The position numbers and the translations under genes are program-made. DNA of 64,000 nucleotides from Gracilaria domingensis. Taxonomy: Eukaryota > Rhodophyta > Florideophyceae > Gracilariales > Gracilariaceae. The notes under the pieces are model-generated. The model was not told the DNA's origin. It saw nothing but the letters and a program-made list of their open reading frames with translations, and did no database searches. This document shows positions 33,198-44,282 of the stretch, piece by piece; the stretch's first letter is position 1; every line of letters begins with the position of its first letter. The stretch spans positions 260,043-324,042 of the forward strand of contig VCMS01000009.1 in NCBI GenBank assembly GCA_022539475.1, read 5' to 3'.

Positions 33198-35000
33198 TCA
33201 GAACGAGTCAAGATGCATCATACTGACCATTCTCTTTATATATGCGAGCGACGCACACTCTGTCAATATGTCAGCGATGTGTATACTTCTTGGGATGTGC
33301 AGCAGCTTGATAATGTTTTCGGAAATTATATCTTTCCTATGGTGCATCTTAAAGTCAATGTGATTGTTGCGACCAGAAATCTGAAAGTTAGTAGTGAGCG
33401 AAAGTGCAGCCGAGCCGTCCAGTTGAGTCTTCGTAGCCTCGCACCAGAACTTCTCGCTCCAAGGCTGTTGGTGTTCGAATTCACAAAACATCTTTCGGAC
33501 ACATGTGATGACTTTGCCGATGTAGAAAGAGCTACGCATTCTGCATCTCCAGACGAGAGATCAATGACCGTTTGACGCTTCGAGTTCCACATGATTGGTG
33601 CGTCATTGACGATTACGTACCCAGTAGTAGACTTGCGAGTCTCTATACATCGCCCACGATCGGCGTCAGCGTACGCACATAGTGAGGCGGGAGTGCTCGA
33701 AATTTAGGCGCGGTAGTGGAGTCCGTAGTACAAGGTACCAGCCACGTTTCTGAAGAGGCGCTTTAGCAAGGAAAAGTGGCGCTCGCAAGGATTATGAAGA
33801 TGCTTTGAAAGAGCCAAACCGGGAAAGAGAGATCCGGCCTTTAGTACATCCATAAAGAGAAGTCCACCAATTCCTGACTTGTAGTTAGCGTAATCCGTTG
33901 TAGAGAGTGCTTGAGCGTTCTCACTTGTCAGGAGTAAGTTGGCTACGGATGGGAAGGGAGATTGTACCCTCTGCCAACGTTCCATGCCGAACATTTTTAA
34001 TAGTTATACAGCATGTCCGTAATGGGTCACCTTGATTCCAAGTGGTGAGCGTTGGATGCTCCAACCAATGAAAGACTTCAGCTCACCATGAAGTTTCACG
34101 TCAAAGGTCGCAGAATGTTGTTCCTTGACGTATGTTAGAAGGTCGACGCTGTTTGCGAAGGCGCAGTCCTCCAAGATAACTGCAACGATGATAAAGCGAT
34201 CCTTCTCGCGAAACATGAAAACTCTGGAATCGAGAGCAGACATTACAGAACCCTACGATATTAGTCTGTCTGAGAAGAGGAAGCCCAAGATAAATCAAGC
34301 TTGAACAGCACCATAGAGAGAGTTAAGTAGTTTTCAGACGTGACCGGGTTTGGCTGGGATGCCTGTGCAGTCGGTTGGCTGTTCCATGATGATTGGAATG
34401 TCCAGTTTCCCGTAGAGGTACGCGTTCGAAATGTCAGATCCTTCCAGTATAAATTTCTCCGCAGCCGAGAGGGCCAAGAGAATACGAAGAGTTCCATGAC
34501 AGGCAACAGGAGCGCAAGTGTTGTGTGGATCGAAGTCGATGAATGGCTTCTGCTTGTCCCATCGTAGACAGCAGCGTGCCTTCTTCAAGAACTTTTTTCC
34601 AATAGCATCGAGCATTTCCTCCTTGAAGACCCAAGTTCATGGCACGGGTTTCATCCAAGTTTCGCGAGGGATGAGTTACCATGTCTCTCTCCGGACCAAG
34701 GCATTCATCTCGCGGTCAATAGCTTCACACTATCCTGGGTCTCTGCACACTTTCTTGAAGGAATGCGGTACACCTGGGTCATCGAGTATCTTCTTTGACA
34801 CCCAGAACCGCGAGATGTTGTGGGTAATGGCCGTGAAAGCTTTCACAAGATGCTCCTCCAGGTCCATTCTCTCTGCATCGGGCTGTTCAGTTGGCTCTAC
34901 CTCCACTTCCGAGGCCTCTTGTTGTCTCGTGATACCTTCAAAAAGGCTTGATATGTTGGGAAGTGAAGGAGAGTTGACCGGCTTGAAGTCCAAGTTCTGA
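33198..35000 (-). mobile_element. Ty1/copia fossil D, RT and RNase H half
   Basis: On the minus strand from right to left: a pre-RT linker (34993-34730), RT parts (about 34680-34004, with QTDIVG and WSIQRSPLGIKVTH pieces), the region between RT and RNase H (33994-33704, with a SGIGGLLFMDVL block), and RNase H (33592-33198, with MWNSKRQTVIDLSS and IADILTECASLA, matching the copia SKKQ and ADILTK blocks). A likely 3' LTR starts at about 33193, because TGTTGGGACTACTAACTAC is a typical copia LTR opening directly downstream. Gag, protease and integrase were not found. It is a fossil with several breaks and a missing 5' half. Confidence 0.7.
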
Positions 35001-37046
35001 CACGTTGTGGGGCAAACTCGGAGGAGTGAAAACCCACTAGACTGTCCGAAGGTCCGCTCTCATGCGAGATGGTAGACCAGCGACAGAGCCCTCTGTACCA
35101 ACGTAACTCGGTTGTAAGGACGAAGTGGCAACTTGCTATACCTACAGAGGTGCCAGGCACAGTAGTAGAAAAACGGTGAGAAACTCAAGAGATGGGGTGG
35201 TATCGTCAGTGATGCGACGCGAGCAATGACAGGTGTAGTTCCGAGAGGGAAAGCAACGCACAACAACAACAACAAATAACACCAACACACGAAGGGTAGA
35301 GCCTCCTCGACACTGTGCCCGGAGCGGGGCGAGATCTTCTAACAGAGATGCACGGGGTTCCGTAACTACGGCTAAACTATGTACAGAGTCCGATCACTTC
35401 GCAATATAGCCTGATACCTCCTCGGTATGACTCGCAAGTCCTGAAATCAACGACAGATGTTCCTAAAGGGTTCCGAGAGGTCAGGACCACCGTAACCAGA
35501 CGCGGTTATACTCGCGAGAGTGATAACCCACGTAGGCGGTTGGCGCCAGAGCCTCACTCGTGCTGAGTCCACTCGGAAGAGCGCTACTCGACAAAGAGTT
35601 CACTTAGAAGTGCTCGGGTTGAATTTACAAAGATGCTCGCGACGGCGAGGTCGAGCTCACCTAAGTAGGTCTAAAGTAACTATGTACAGGTGCTGCACAC
35701 CCGCGGGGGTCCGTACACGTGGCTAAGCCCGTGTCAGGCACCTCAGGTGCACTACCTATTATCGCGTAATATGCACGCACGCGGTGGTGTCGTACACGCG
35801 TCCACCTAGTGGTATTGGCCAGCGATGGAAACCCTGATTACAGGCAACTGTGGGAAAGCCATCCGAAAGTATCCGCCAAAATTGGGTCCAACTCATAACT
35901 TCAGACGGCATCCTCTTATATTCGTCCATGACTGTATGAGTTGCATCATCCCGGTTACCACGCGGTATGCGTTGCTCTACACACTTCACGACATAGTTCT
36001 TCTATGGAACAAAGACGCGGAAAAGAGTGTTTTCACTCTGCATGCCAACGAAGTGCGAGAGCATTGAACGTGCAAGGACCTTCTTGTTTCGGACCGTTTT
36101 CGGCTGAAAAGGAATCCGCGTGATCAACCTGCTTTAACGGAAAAGGAGTCCGCAGACTTCGTATTTTTCGCCCGTCCCCTGCGGGTCAAGGAATCCTTCC
36201 TAGATGCAAACTTCAAACCAGTCCGCTACTGGCAGAAATAGTTAGGAACTTAAAGTGACCCTAGCCCAACTCAGGGAGCTAGCTCAACGATGAAGTACAG
36301 GTCCCCGCAATTAAGCAGCTAACCCCGGACCACACCGAACAACCTTCGGAGGTACTTTCCGCACCCTTCAAGACAAGAATACTACCCTTCTAAACAGAAC
36401 AGAACAAAGTAGTTGCCATGGAGAAAGCGAGAGAGAAAGATCTCAACACCAACTGAAGTAAAGAGTAGTGCAAGCAAGTACCGGAGCGTTCGGGAGCGAG
36501 AGATAAGTGCAAGAGAAAACCGAGAAGAAGAAGAAGAGCCAAGACCGTGAAGTGATGAACGTAAGACAGAAAACTTGCTCGCAGTTGCCGCGCGGGACTC
36601 CGCGCCGGTGCTGGGAAGCGCATGCGCACGCACATGTGATGTTGCAAGCACCACGGCTCTCAGCGACAACTATCCAATAGTTCAGAGAACTGGTCGTAAG
36701 CGTAGCGCGATAGCGTTGATTTGCGAAAGCCAGAGCTAACTAATAGGCGAGCGGGTCAGTTACAAGTCGCGCAAAGTATTGCGCGGGATCCAAGAGCGAA
36801 TGGTGAAATATGCGGCGGTAGGAGCATGGTGAAGGGCGACTGCCTATTTTCGGGTACGAACGGCGCAAGCGCGACCGTGCAGGAATCGAAAAACGTCGGG
36901 ATTGGCGACATGCTGCTCGAGCTGTTGAGAGAAACGCAAAGGCTGATAGCAATTGGGGGGCACTTTGATGGCTGCGGCACACAGTTTCGTAGTAAGCGAG
37001 AAAGACGCTGCGCAATGCGTTCAACTCAGCAAATTCTGTCATCTAG
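35001..37046. other. 2 kb without a supported gene
   Basis: 35060-35290 minus is hydrophobic and adjoins Copia fossil D. 35300-36400 is rich in short GC motifs and has no long frame. Near 36100-36140 two similar phrases (AAAAGGAATCCGCG and AAAAGGAGTCCGCAG) lie close together. Open frames at 36382-36669 (minus) and 36721-37083 (plus) match nothing I recognise. It may be decayed retroelement sequence. Confidence 0.25.
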
Positions 37047-37260
37047 GATGCAAGGGCGCGGAGCGAACGGAGCTGGTCGATAGCGTGCACTAGTTGATCA
37101 TCGCTGAGCAGAGAACTCGGCGGAGCTGTCGTTAATTTTTTTGGTGCAAAGCGCCCCAACGGGCGGCGTTACTATGCGCCCCTGCAACGCCGTCACTAAC
37201 GTCTCGCGCGTTTTCTGCACTCGACTCGCAAGAGGCCATCGGCGCGCTACACTGGGCGTA
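37047..37260 (+). repeat. ~215-bp dispersed GC-rich repeat, copy 2 (partner at 32569-32790)
   Basis: Partner of the repeat at 32569-32790 in the same orientation, with the same GGTGCAA...GGGCGGCG...GCAACGCCGT core and CTCGCAAGAGGCCATCGGC block. The two copies flank the region with Copia fossil D, which would fit LTR remnants of one element, but the similarity stops after ~215 bp on both sides. Confidence 0.65.
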
Positions 37261-37619
37261 GCTAGACGTAAGAAAAAGTTAGTTAAAGGAAAGCTTACTA
37301 ACATCATCGTACATTGTGTATGTATGTCACGCAAACATTGGGTTCAGAAATGGCGCTGAATTTATGAAAGTGACCTTCTTTTGTGAGGGTGCTCAGAATC
37401 GCTGAAAGCAGTAAAAGGAGGGGGTGGGGGACCGGGAGCGGGGAAAGTGGAGGAGGGTACACAAATATTGGGACAAAATCGCACTCGAAGCCGGTATTGG
37501 AGCAAAGACAGCACTGCCAAAAGTGTTTTTGACATGGTTGGAAGTGTCACGTTTCTTATATTAACCGTAGAGAATATGAAACGGTGACGAAAATTCACAA
37601 CCACAAAATCAAACACAAA

Positions 37620-38286
37620 CTCTTCTACGTTATTTGCATTCAAAAATGCGATGAAGATCTGACTCGCACGGCGCATGGGACTCATATACGCCGTTTCTTT
37701 GTAACCATTTTGACAAAAAACGTTACCTGAATGTCTGCTTCCTGACCGACGCTCTCTGTCGTGCGAGCAGTATCTTTCTGCGCGTTTAATTCATGTTCCG
37801 GCAGAAAATAGAAATAGCTTCGCGCAAATGATGGGAGAGCAAAGGCGTTGCACGATGCTTGTAATGCAGTAAAAGTGTGATTATCGTTTGTTCTTTTTCA
37901 TCAGTCAAGCCTTAACGACGGCCAGGCTGCGCGCTTTCGAAGCTGTTTTGGCGGTAGTGCAGCGTAGATATGGCAATGCCAAACTTCTTGACCACAGTGC
38001 GGAACGGTTCGTGGCTGTCTAATGCGGCGATAGCTTTTGCAATGACTTGTTTCCCAATCTGATGAGCGTAAGTCTCCTTTGCAGTAGAGCTGAGATATGA
38101 CCATTCACAATGACTGCGAACAGGGACGTAACGGTTATGTACGGATTTGCAGATAGTTGCACCGTCGCGCGTTTGAATTCTTGGAATAGGTCCGCCGTCT
38201 ATGGTTAAAACAGTGGGAGAGCGAAAAAAGATATTTGTTTTTAAATTCATACAGCAGGTACAAAGATATTTTAGAATTGAGTGCAA
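37620..38286 (-). pseudogene. Pogo-type transposase N-terminal fragment
   Basis: The minus-strand frame 38286-37912 has a helix-turn-helix of the Psq/pogo kind near its end (KQVIAKAIAALDSHEPF then VVKKFGIAISTLHYR). After its stop LTDEKEQTIITLLLHY continues, which corresponds to the start of the CENPB-type DNA-binding domain, and WLQRNGVYES follows further downstream. The catalytic DDE part is absent. This is a decayed N-terminal piece of an element related in layout to the full-length pogo-like element at 57821-60624. Confidence 0.5.
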
Positions 38287-40099
38287 GGATTTGAAAAAGT
38301 AGAGAAAATATTGCTAAAATCGTTGATTCTGTGTACAGTTTAGCAGTTCAACTATTGGCAACGTGTCCTAGTATTGGCGAACCCCCATTTTACTGTCATG
38401 GGGGTTGAAAGGTTGCAGAAAATGCAGGCGTAACCAAAATACTGAAAGCACTTAACTTGGAATTGTGCAATCTGTAAGCGGGTCTTCAAAGGAAATGTCA
38501 TGAAACGATTGCAACTACATTTAGCCTGTTTCCTCCTTCGAATGTATGGATCATCCATACTTTGGTATGCAAACAGTAATCAGTACGCGAAAATTCATTG
38601 TGCGCGTGATTTTCCCGTATGCCTCCCTAGAATGAATTAGCGCTTTGAGAAGTAAACTTCTTAAAGTAAAAGACGCAAAGTTTTTCTAGAAATTATGTTT
38701 TGATACATTACTCTTTTTAAAGCGTTCTTTCAAGCCAAAACAACGTCTTTATTTTATATATCAGTCTTCGTATAATTAGCGTATTACGAAGTTTTTGTTT
38801 CGTGAGTGTAAAAAATGTAGTTCTCCCTTATGTTTTTATGTAGCATTAAACAAATTTTTAATATACAACATAATTTAGTTATATATCGTTTGTGCCCTGG
38901 AACGGACTCACTTAGTTATAACAGTTACTTTGGAGCTCTAGCATTCCTGATAGTCTGGCAGTGATACGTAATAGTTGTTGCAAAATGGACAGAGTGTTTG
39001 TAAAACGTACTAAGTACAAAGCGGCTCGTTTGATAAAGAATCAATACTTTGACCTCTAAGCTTTGAATTAAATATTTTTAACTTATCGCAAAGCTCTTTA
39101 AGCTTTGCTCTTACACACTAGGAAACTCGTAATCAGATCAGTTTCCAGGGCTATTTGAAATACATTCTTTCAATACAGAAGCTAAAACTATGTTTCTGGT
39201 GATATCCAAGATTTTTGGAGCATTAGCAAAACCTTCCCGCTTATATATAGAAACCGCTCATCCTTTTAAATTGCATACTCAAAATGATGTGTTATTTTTA
39301 AAAAAAAGCGCCGTGTTACACGCCGCACTTCTGTTTTTTTCTGGAGACAAACTCTGCTTTGGATCAATAGTTCTCCAGCAAATTGAAATTTAGGAAAAAC
39401 ATATGCATCTTATGCAGTATATCTGAAAGTATACTACATATAAGAACCAAGTTCATTCAATGAATGTACTGCATCTCTACATTTGTGACTACAATACTGA
39501 TGAAAAGTCCAATTCTACAGAAAAACAAACGATAAGAGTAGAACTCAAACTGGTTGCTCATTTTCTGGCCTACACATTTTTTTCTGATTCACTGTCTCAA
39601 AATCCGTACTTTACGATTGGCTGATGCCAAAACGTTGACATAGATAAATGTCATCTCAGAGGTTTGCCACCTTTTTCTTGGAAAGTTTGCTTCCCAAAAC
39701 GCTGATAAATAAGAAAAGCAGTTTTCGTACTCAACATGAAATATTACAGAACACAACTTTCATACAAATTTGAATTTAAATATTGTACTGTAACACATAG
39801 AGCTGTGAAAAGGTAGTAAACAATAACAAAACAAAGCAGAATGTCTATAATTTTCTTCTACAGAATCTTTCGTTTTGGATATGACCTAAGATACATTTGC
39901 CAAATGCGTGTATGGAAGGAAATGTTTTTCTTCAGGAGCTCATTAAATGATTTTGTTGGCATGGCAGTGATCGAATCGCAGCAATGTCGAAAAAAAGGCG
40001 TTGAATGCGCCATGTGGCAGGGCGCACATTTTAAATAATTTTAGTAGAATATGACTGATACTATGAAACAAAGGAGATGATTCTATATATAAGCGCGCA
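38287..40099. other. AT-rich stretch without genes
   Basis: Clearly lower GC than the surroundings, with many A/T runs; the few open frames (39190-39393, 39841-40038) are short and featureless. No repeat array or TIR was seen. It could be non-coding DNA or an old, unrecognisable insertion. Confidence 0.5.
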
Positions 40100-41450
40100 C
40101 TTTTTGTCAATGTATCAACAACCTAGAAATATTACCAAAATTACTGCTGTTAGTGCTTGTAAGCTGCACGTTGTCTAACCGTTTGGCTGCCAACGGAAGG
40201 CGCGCTGCGCTGGAAAACCGACAGTAGTCAATGCAGCAGCGCCGGCCGCCGTCTGCAACAGCACCATATGTTATTCGATGGCAAGCCCTGCTCGCTCGTT
40301 TTTCCTTGTCCCTTGCACACCGAACCCGTCGCCGCCGCATTTCTCCTTCCGCCTCGCATTCGGGGCCGCCTTCAGCGCTGCCGCGCTCCCGTTCACATTG
40401 TGACCGCTAGAGCGCCACTGCCGTTCGCACCCCGCTCTCAACGTCGCTAGGCCCGGTTTCAAACCGGCCGTGCTTTTGCGCTACAAAGTAAGCTTCTGCC
40501 CCGGTAGACCCGCTCTGCTACTACGGCAGGCCCCACTCTTGCCGGGCACCATCGCTACTGCTCTTGCGGCATGAAAGCTGCACAATGAAACAAGGGCGCA
40601 CCTACCCTTTTTCCTCTTTACTTGTTGTCTCCCCTCTCGCTCTTCGTCGTCGCACTCGCGACGACGAGAGGGGTTTTTGTGAGCTCCGCACACGTGTGGT
40701 GCGGCGTGCAGTACACGTGTGCGACAGTGGTAGTATTTATTCTATTTTGGCTAAAATTGGCTTTACAATTTGAGCTGATTAGCAAGTGTCCAGGCCAGTA
40801 GGGGTTTCTAATTAAAAAATTTTTTCTTAGACAGTAAGACCTCGTTTGGAGCTCATTTGTTATTTTAAAATTGCGGAGAATAAGGGCAGTCTCTTAGATT
40901 GTTCCCTTATTCTCTATACAGGTTGACAGATGCCTCGCGCAGTCGCAATGCTATAACTTTGCTAAGAGAGCGGCAGGCACAAAATACCTAGAAGTAGGTT
41001 ACCAACGCCCCTAGTCTCACCGCGCCAAACATCTTACGTTGCACAGGCTTTTGCTTGCCCCGCCATCAAACGGCAGCAAAACGTTAGACCTTTACTAAGC
41101 GCCCGGCTCGACGCAGTTGTTGCCTACGCTGCACTTGCTATAGTCGCCCACAATATGGCGCAAGCCGACACGCGACAGCTTTCAGTGCGCCTCGTAGCGC
41201 GTGTGCGCGGTATAGGCCGCACTTTGCGCTGTCGTGTGTCGCTATTAATTGTAGAGCAAAACGTCCTTTGTGGGGATGCACCGAGGTGTTTTTCATAGTT
41301 TGTTGATCCGTTACCGGCTTCGACACCTCATGTTCTGAGAGGCTACTGTAGTAGTGGCTCTATTTTGGGGTATGCCTAGGAAAGGTAGTGTCTCTGCACA
41401 CGGGTGCTGAAGTGGCCCGATGCCGGGTGCACCGTGGCAAGCCTGCCACG
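40100..41450. other. GC-rich spacer with one inverted repeat
   Basis: The GC content jumps at about 40100. An 11-bp perfect inverted repeat (GAGAATAAGGG at 40876-40886, CCCTTATTCTC at 40904-40914) with a 17-bp loop lies here. Short open frames (40107-40340, 40481-40693) are low-complexity. The right part approaches the presumed start of the Gypsy element. Confidence 0.35.
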
Positions 41451-42267
41451 GTTCCACATGTGTAGGATGTTGGACGGCAGCGCCGGATAGTTAGACATTT
41501 TTAGTTATTATTTTCAAGTGGCCTATATAGATGGCGGCATTTGGCCCCCCTGTACGGGAAGTAAACCTCAAGGAGGCTTCTGGCTCTGACTTTCTTGCCG
41601 CTTGCGACCGGTTTTCGTCCCTAATCGGGCAAACCGCCGCGATCCCGGGCCAGTCATCCGACCTCTACCGCTGAGAAGTTCTAGACCGTCGTTACGGCAT
41701 CTTTTCTGTTGTTTTATTGTTATTATTTCCGTCATACAGCTCCTATCGCTCTGCCTTGTTATACAGCTTTGACCCACGTTGTCTGGGAATATTTATCGAT
41801 CTCGCGAGTCAGTGCACCGCTGCGCGGCTTGTTGGTTGTCCGTTTTGTCCAACACCGTTGGCCTGGATATCTCCACTCGCTGTGGCTCGCCGGAATTACC
41901 CCGATTCTACGCCGATTCTACCCACCCCAACCTCCGGCTGCACGCCCAGGACGGGGCTGCCTGGATTGACACCCGGCTTGTGTCAGCCCTACCGGAGGGT
42001 TCTACCACCCTCCCTACCCCTATAGGGAGCGGGGTTCGTACACCCTGTAGGTGCGCTTTCCGCGAGGCGGCTCTTGTTTGCCCACTCAAGGGATTGCACA
42101 ACAAACTGGTCTCCAGACTTAGAATTGGCTTTATTTGCCAACACCTGTTGGAGTTGGTTCGTTTGTTTGGAGCCCAGGTAGTTGGAAATATCCGTTCCTA
42201 CGGTTATTTCATTGCCCGTTTACGGAAATTGTTTTGGTTGCCAATTGGGCGACTGTTTCGCTGAACG

Positions 42268-44280
42268 ATGTTATCCCGTCGCAGGAGTGGCGCGCCACGT
42301 GCTGCTTCTGTGCCCGGTTTGTCCGGCTTGCCGGCAAGTCTGTCTCCGCTGCCGAAGGACAGCCTCGAGGTCCCCGGTAATGGCGCTCCGAAACCGGCTT
42401 CCCGAGGTCTCCATTCTGATAACGGGACCCCACCCACTCGTAGGCCAACTGAAACCCCACATGCGGCTGATTCCGCCGGAGCCGTCGACGTTATGTCGTC
42501 GCGGTCCGACGAGTACACTCTCCGCAAATTAGAGGCTCAGGTTCGCATCCTGCAGAACTCCCAAGTGGGCCTCATCCGAGATATTACGAAACTCCAGCAA
42601 CGGCTCGATGAAGCCGGTGTCCGGGATGTTTCGAGCGACGTCCGTGTTTTACCGTCTGATGTCAACCAGATCATGGAACACCGACAGGTGTCGGCTGCCC
42701 TGCACGAGCAGGCTTCCGCGCGCCTGGACCGCTTGGCTATCTGTCAGAAGACGGTCGAACAAATCATCATTTCTGATGCTACTGCGCCCGGAGCCCCGGT
42801 TTCTGAAGGTTCTCGGCATTCGCACCGCTCCCGGGGTCGCCTGGCTAAAGGGAAGAAGGTTAGGTTAGAACCTGATTCGTCTTCTTCGTCCTCTTCAGGA
42901 GAAGAAGCCCAAAATGTGGGATCTTCATCCGACTCGTCGGACAGCGAGAACGATCGCTCTCGCCAGCGTGCTTCCCGTTCGCGGGCTACTGAGGCCACTC
43001 CTGGTGTTGCACGAGGCCGTACGAAAGGACGGAGACACCTTGGATTGAAGGAATTGAAGCCGACGAATCTACTGTATCGGAAGTTACTGTCCTACCGATA
43101 TTATCGGCTTGAAGACACAACGCCACAGAAGACCCCACGTAGGACTGGCAAAGTGCGAAATCATCTCCGACAAATGGAGCTCACGCTAAAGCCGCACAAG
43201 TTTTGTGGGGAAGATCCAATTCTTGTCTTGAGCTTTCTGGGCCGCTTCGTGGCGGAAGCCGATATACTTTGGATGAGTGAGGCACAGGCCTACATTGCGC
43301 TGCCGTACTTTTTGACGGGCGTAGCCGAAGATCAATTCAATTCGGTTCGTGGGTCATCTCGCGCCTCCGAAGGGGGAGTTAAGTGCTGGCTGGAAGCGGT
43401 ACAATATCTCCTGCGCTCTTACGCGACATGCAATGCGATACAGGGTGCTATACTCGCGCTGAGAGACAGGAAGCAAGGAGCCGAAGAGTCGGAAACCGTT
43501 TATTCTACCCGCCTCTACAAGGCTTTCCACAGATGTGGCAACATGTTCTCCGCACCTGAGCGGTGTACGATGTTTGTTGATGTCCTTGACCGATCAATTC
43601 GGACGTTGGTAGCCCGTAATCGGGAGAACAAACGCCGGATTTCCTATCTGGAACTCGTAAAATTCGCCCAAGCTGAGGGAGATGCAGCTCGCGCACGCGC
43701 CGGTGTCAAGACGCGCACGCGCCGTCTCCTTCATGTAGAAGGCAGGGACTCTTCTTTGCCTCTATCACGAGGTTCGGTTCAAGGAGGTTACGATAACCTA
43801 CACCTGTTACAGGACAATGGTTCAATGCCGAGTTCGGAACTGCCGTCAACAACGAAACCGTCTACTGTCGACGTAGACCCCGTGCTGTACACCAGTCAAC
43901 ACGTTCCGGCTCTGCACGTTCCACATTCTGGTGGATATCGCAGTCAACGCCCTGGTTGGAGGGATCCCTATCCTTCACGACAGGAGCGCCGTCAACCGAA
44001 TCCGGATCTTCTCCGGCACCTTATTTGCCACACCTGTTACAGGCATGGACACATCGCTCCGACTTGTTTAATGTCCATACGGGATATGGCGAAGATCGTG
44101 CCTCAATATGGGTCGTTGACGCCCGCCGAACGGGAACGTGTCCCCGACAAATCGTACCTTCGTGCAAAGGCGGAGACTCAGCCTGGAAGCCAGGAAACGG
44201 TGCCATTGAATGGTAGAACTGTAGCCGCTGCTGCGGAATCGAGATCTCCGCAGATTGGCGGCGAAGCTCAGAAAAACTGA
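42268..44280 (+). CDS. gag: Gypsy gag, open for 670 codons
   Basis: The structural protein that packages element RNA. The N-terminal third is disordered and charged with a Ser/Asp-rich stretch (residues about 205-240). The central part (residues about 300-480) has the look of a capsid domain, with LKPHKFCGEDPILVLSFLGRF opening it, YIALPYFLTGVAEDQF and, later, FHRCGNMFSAPERC. Near the C-terminus CHTCYRHGHIAPTC is a classical C-x2-C-x4-H-x4-C zinc knuckle (residues about 590-604). The length is ordinary for a Gypsy gag. The first ATG at 42268 is used because the frame is open throughout; a later start is possible. Pol follows within a few bases in another frame. Confidence 0.8.
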   Translation: MLSRRRSGAPRAASVPGLSGLPASLSPLPKDSLEVPGNGAPKPASRGLHSDNGTPPTRRPTETPHAADSAGAVDVMSSRSDEYTLRKLEAQVRILQNSQVGLIRDITKLQQRLDEAGVRDVSSDVRVLPSDVNQIMEHRQVSAALHEQASARLDRLAICQKTVEQIIISDATAPGAPVSEGSRHSHRSRGRLAKGKKVRLEPDSSSSSSSGEEAQNVGSSSDSSDSENDRSRQRASRSRATEATPGVARGRTKGRRHLGLKELKPTNLLYRKLLSYRYYRLEDTTPQKTPRRTGKVRNHLRQMELTLKPHKFCGEDPILVLSFLGRFVAEADILWMSEAQAYIALPYFLTGVAEDQFNSVRGSSRASEGGVKCWLEAVQYLLRSYATCNAIQGAILALRDRKQGAEESETVYSTRLYKAFHRCGNMFSAPERCTMFVDVLDRSIRTLVARNRENKRRISYLELVKFAQAEGDAARARAGVKTRTRRLLHVEGRDSSLPLSRGSVQGGYDNLHLLQDNGSMPSSELPSTTKPSTVDVDPVLYTSQHVPALHVPHSGGYRSQRPGWRDPYPSRQERRQPNPDLLRHLICHTCYRHGHIAPTCLMSIRDMAKIVPQYGSLTPAERERVPDKSYLRAKAETQPGSQETVPLNGRTVAAAAESRSPQIGGEAQKN

Positions 44281-44282
44281 GC

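Noticed and set aside
36250-36370. Possible 5S rRNA-like segment (GCAATTAAGCAGCTAACCCC)
   Set aside because: Only a short stretch resembles the 5S core; the rest of the conserved sequence and pairing is missing.
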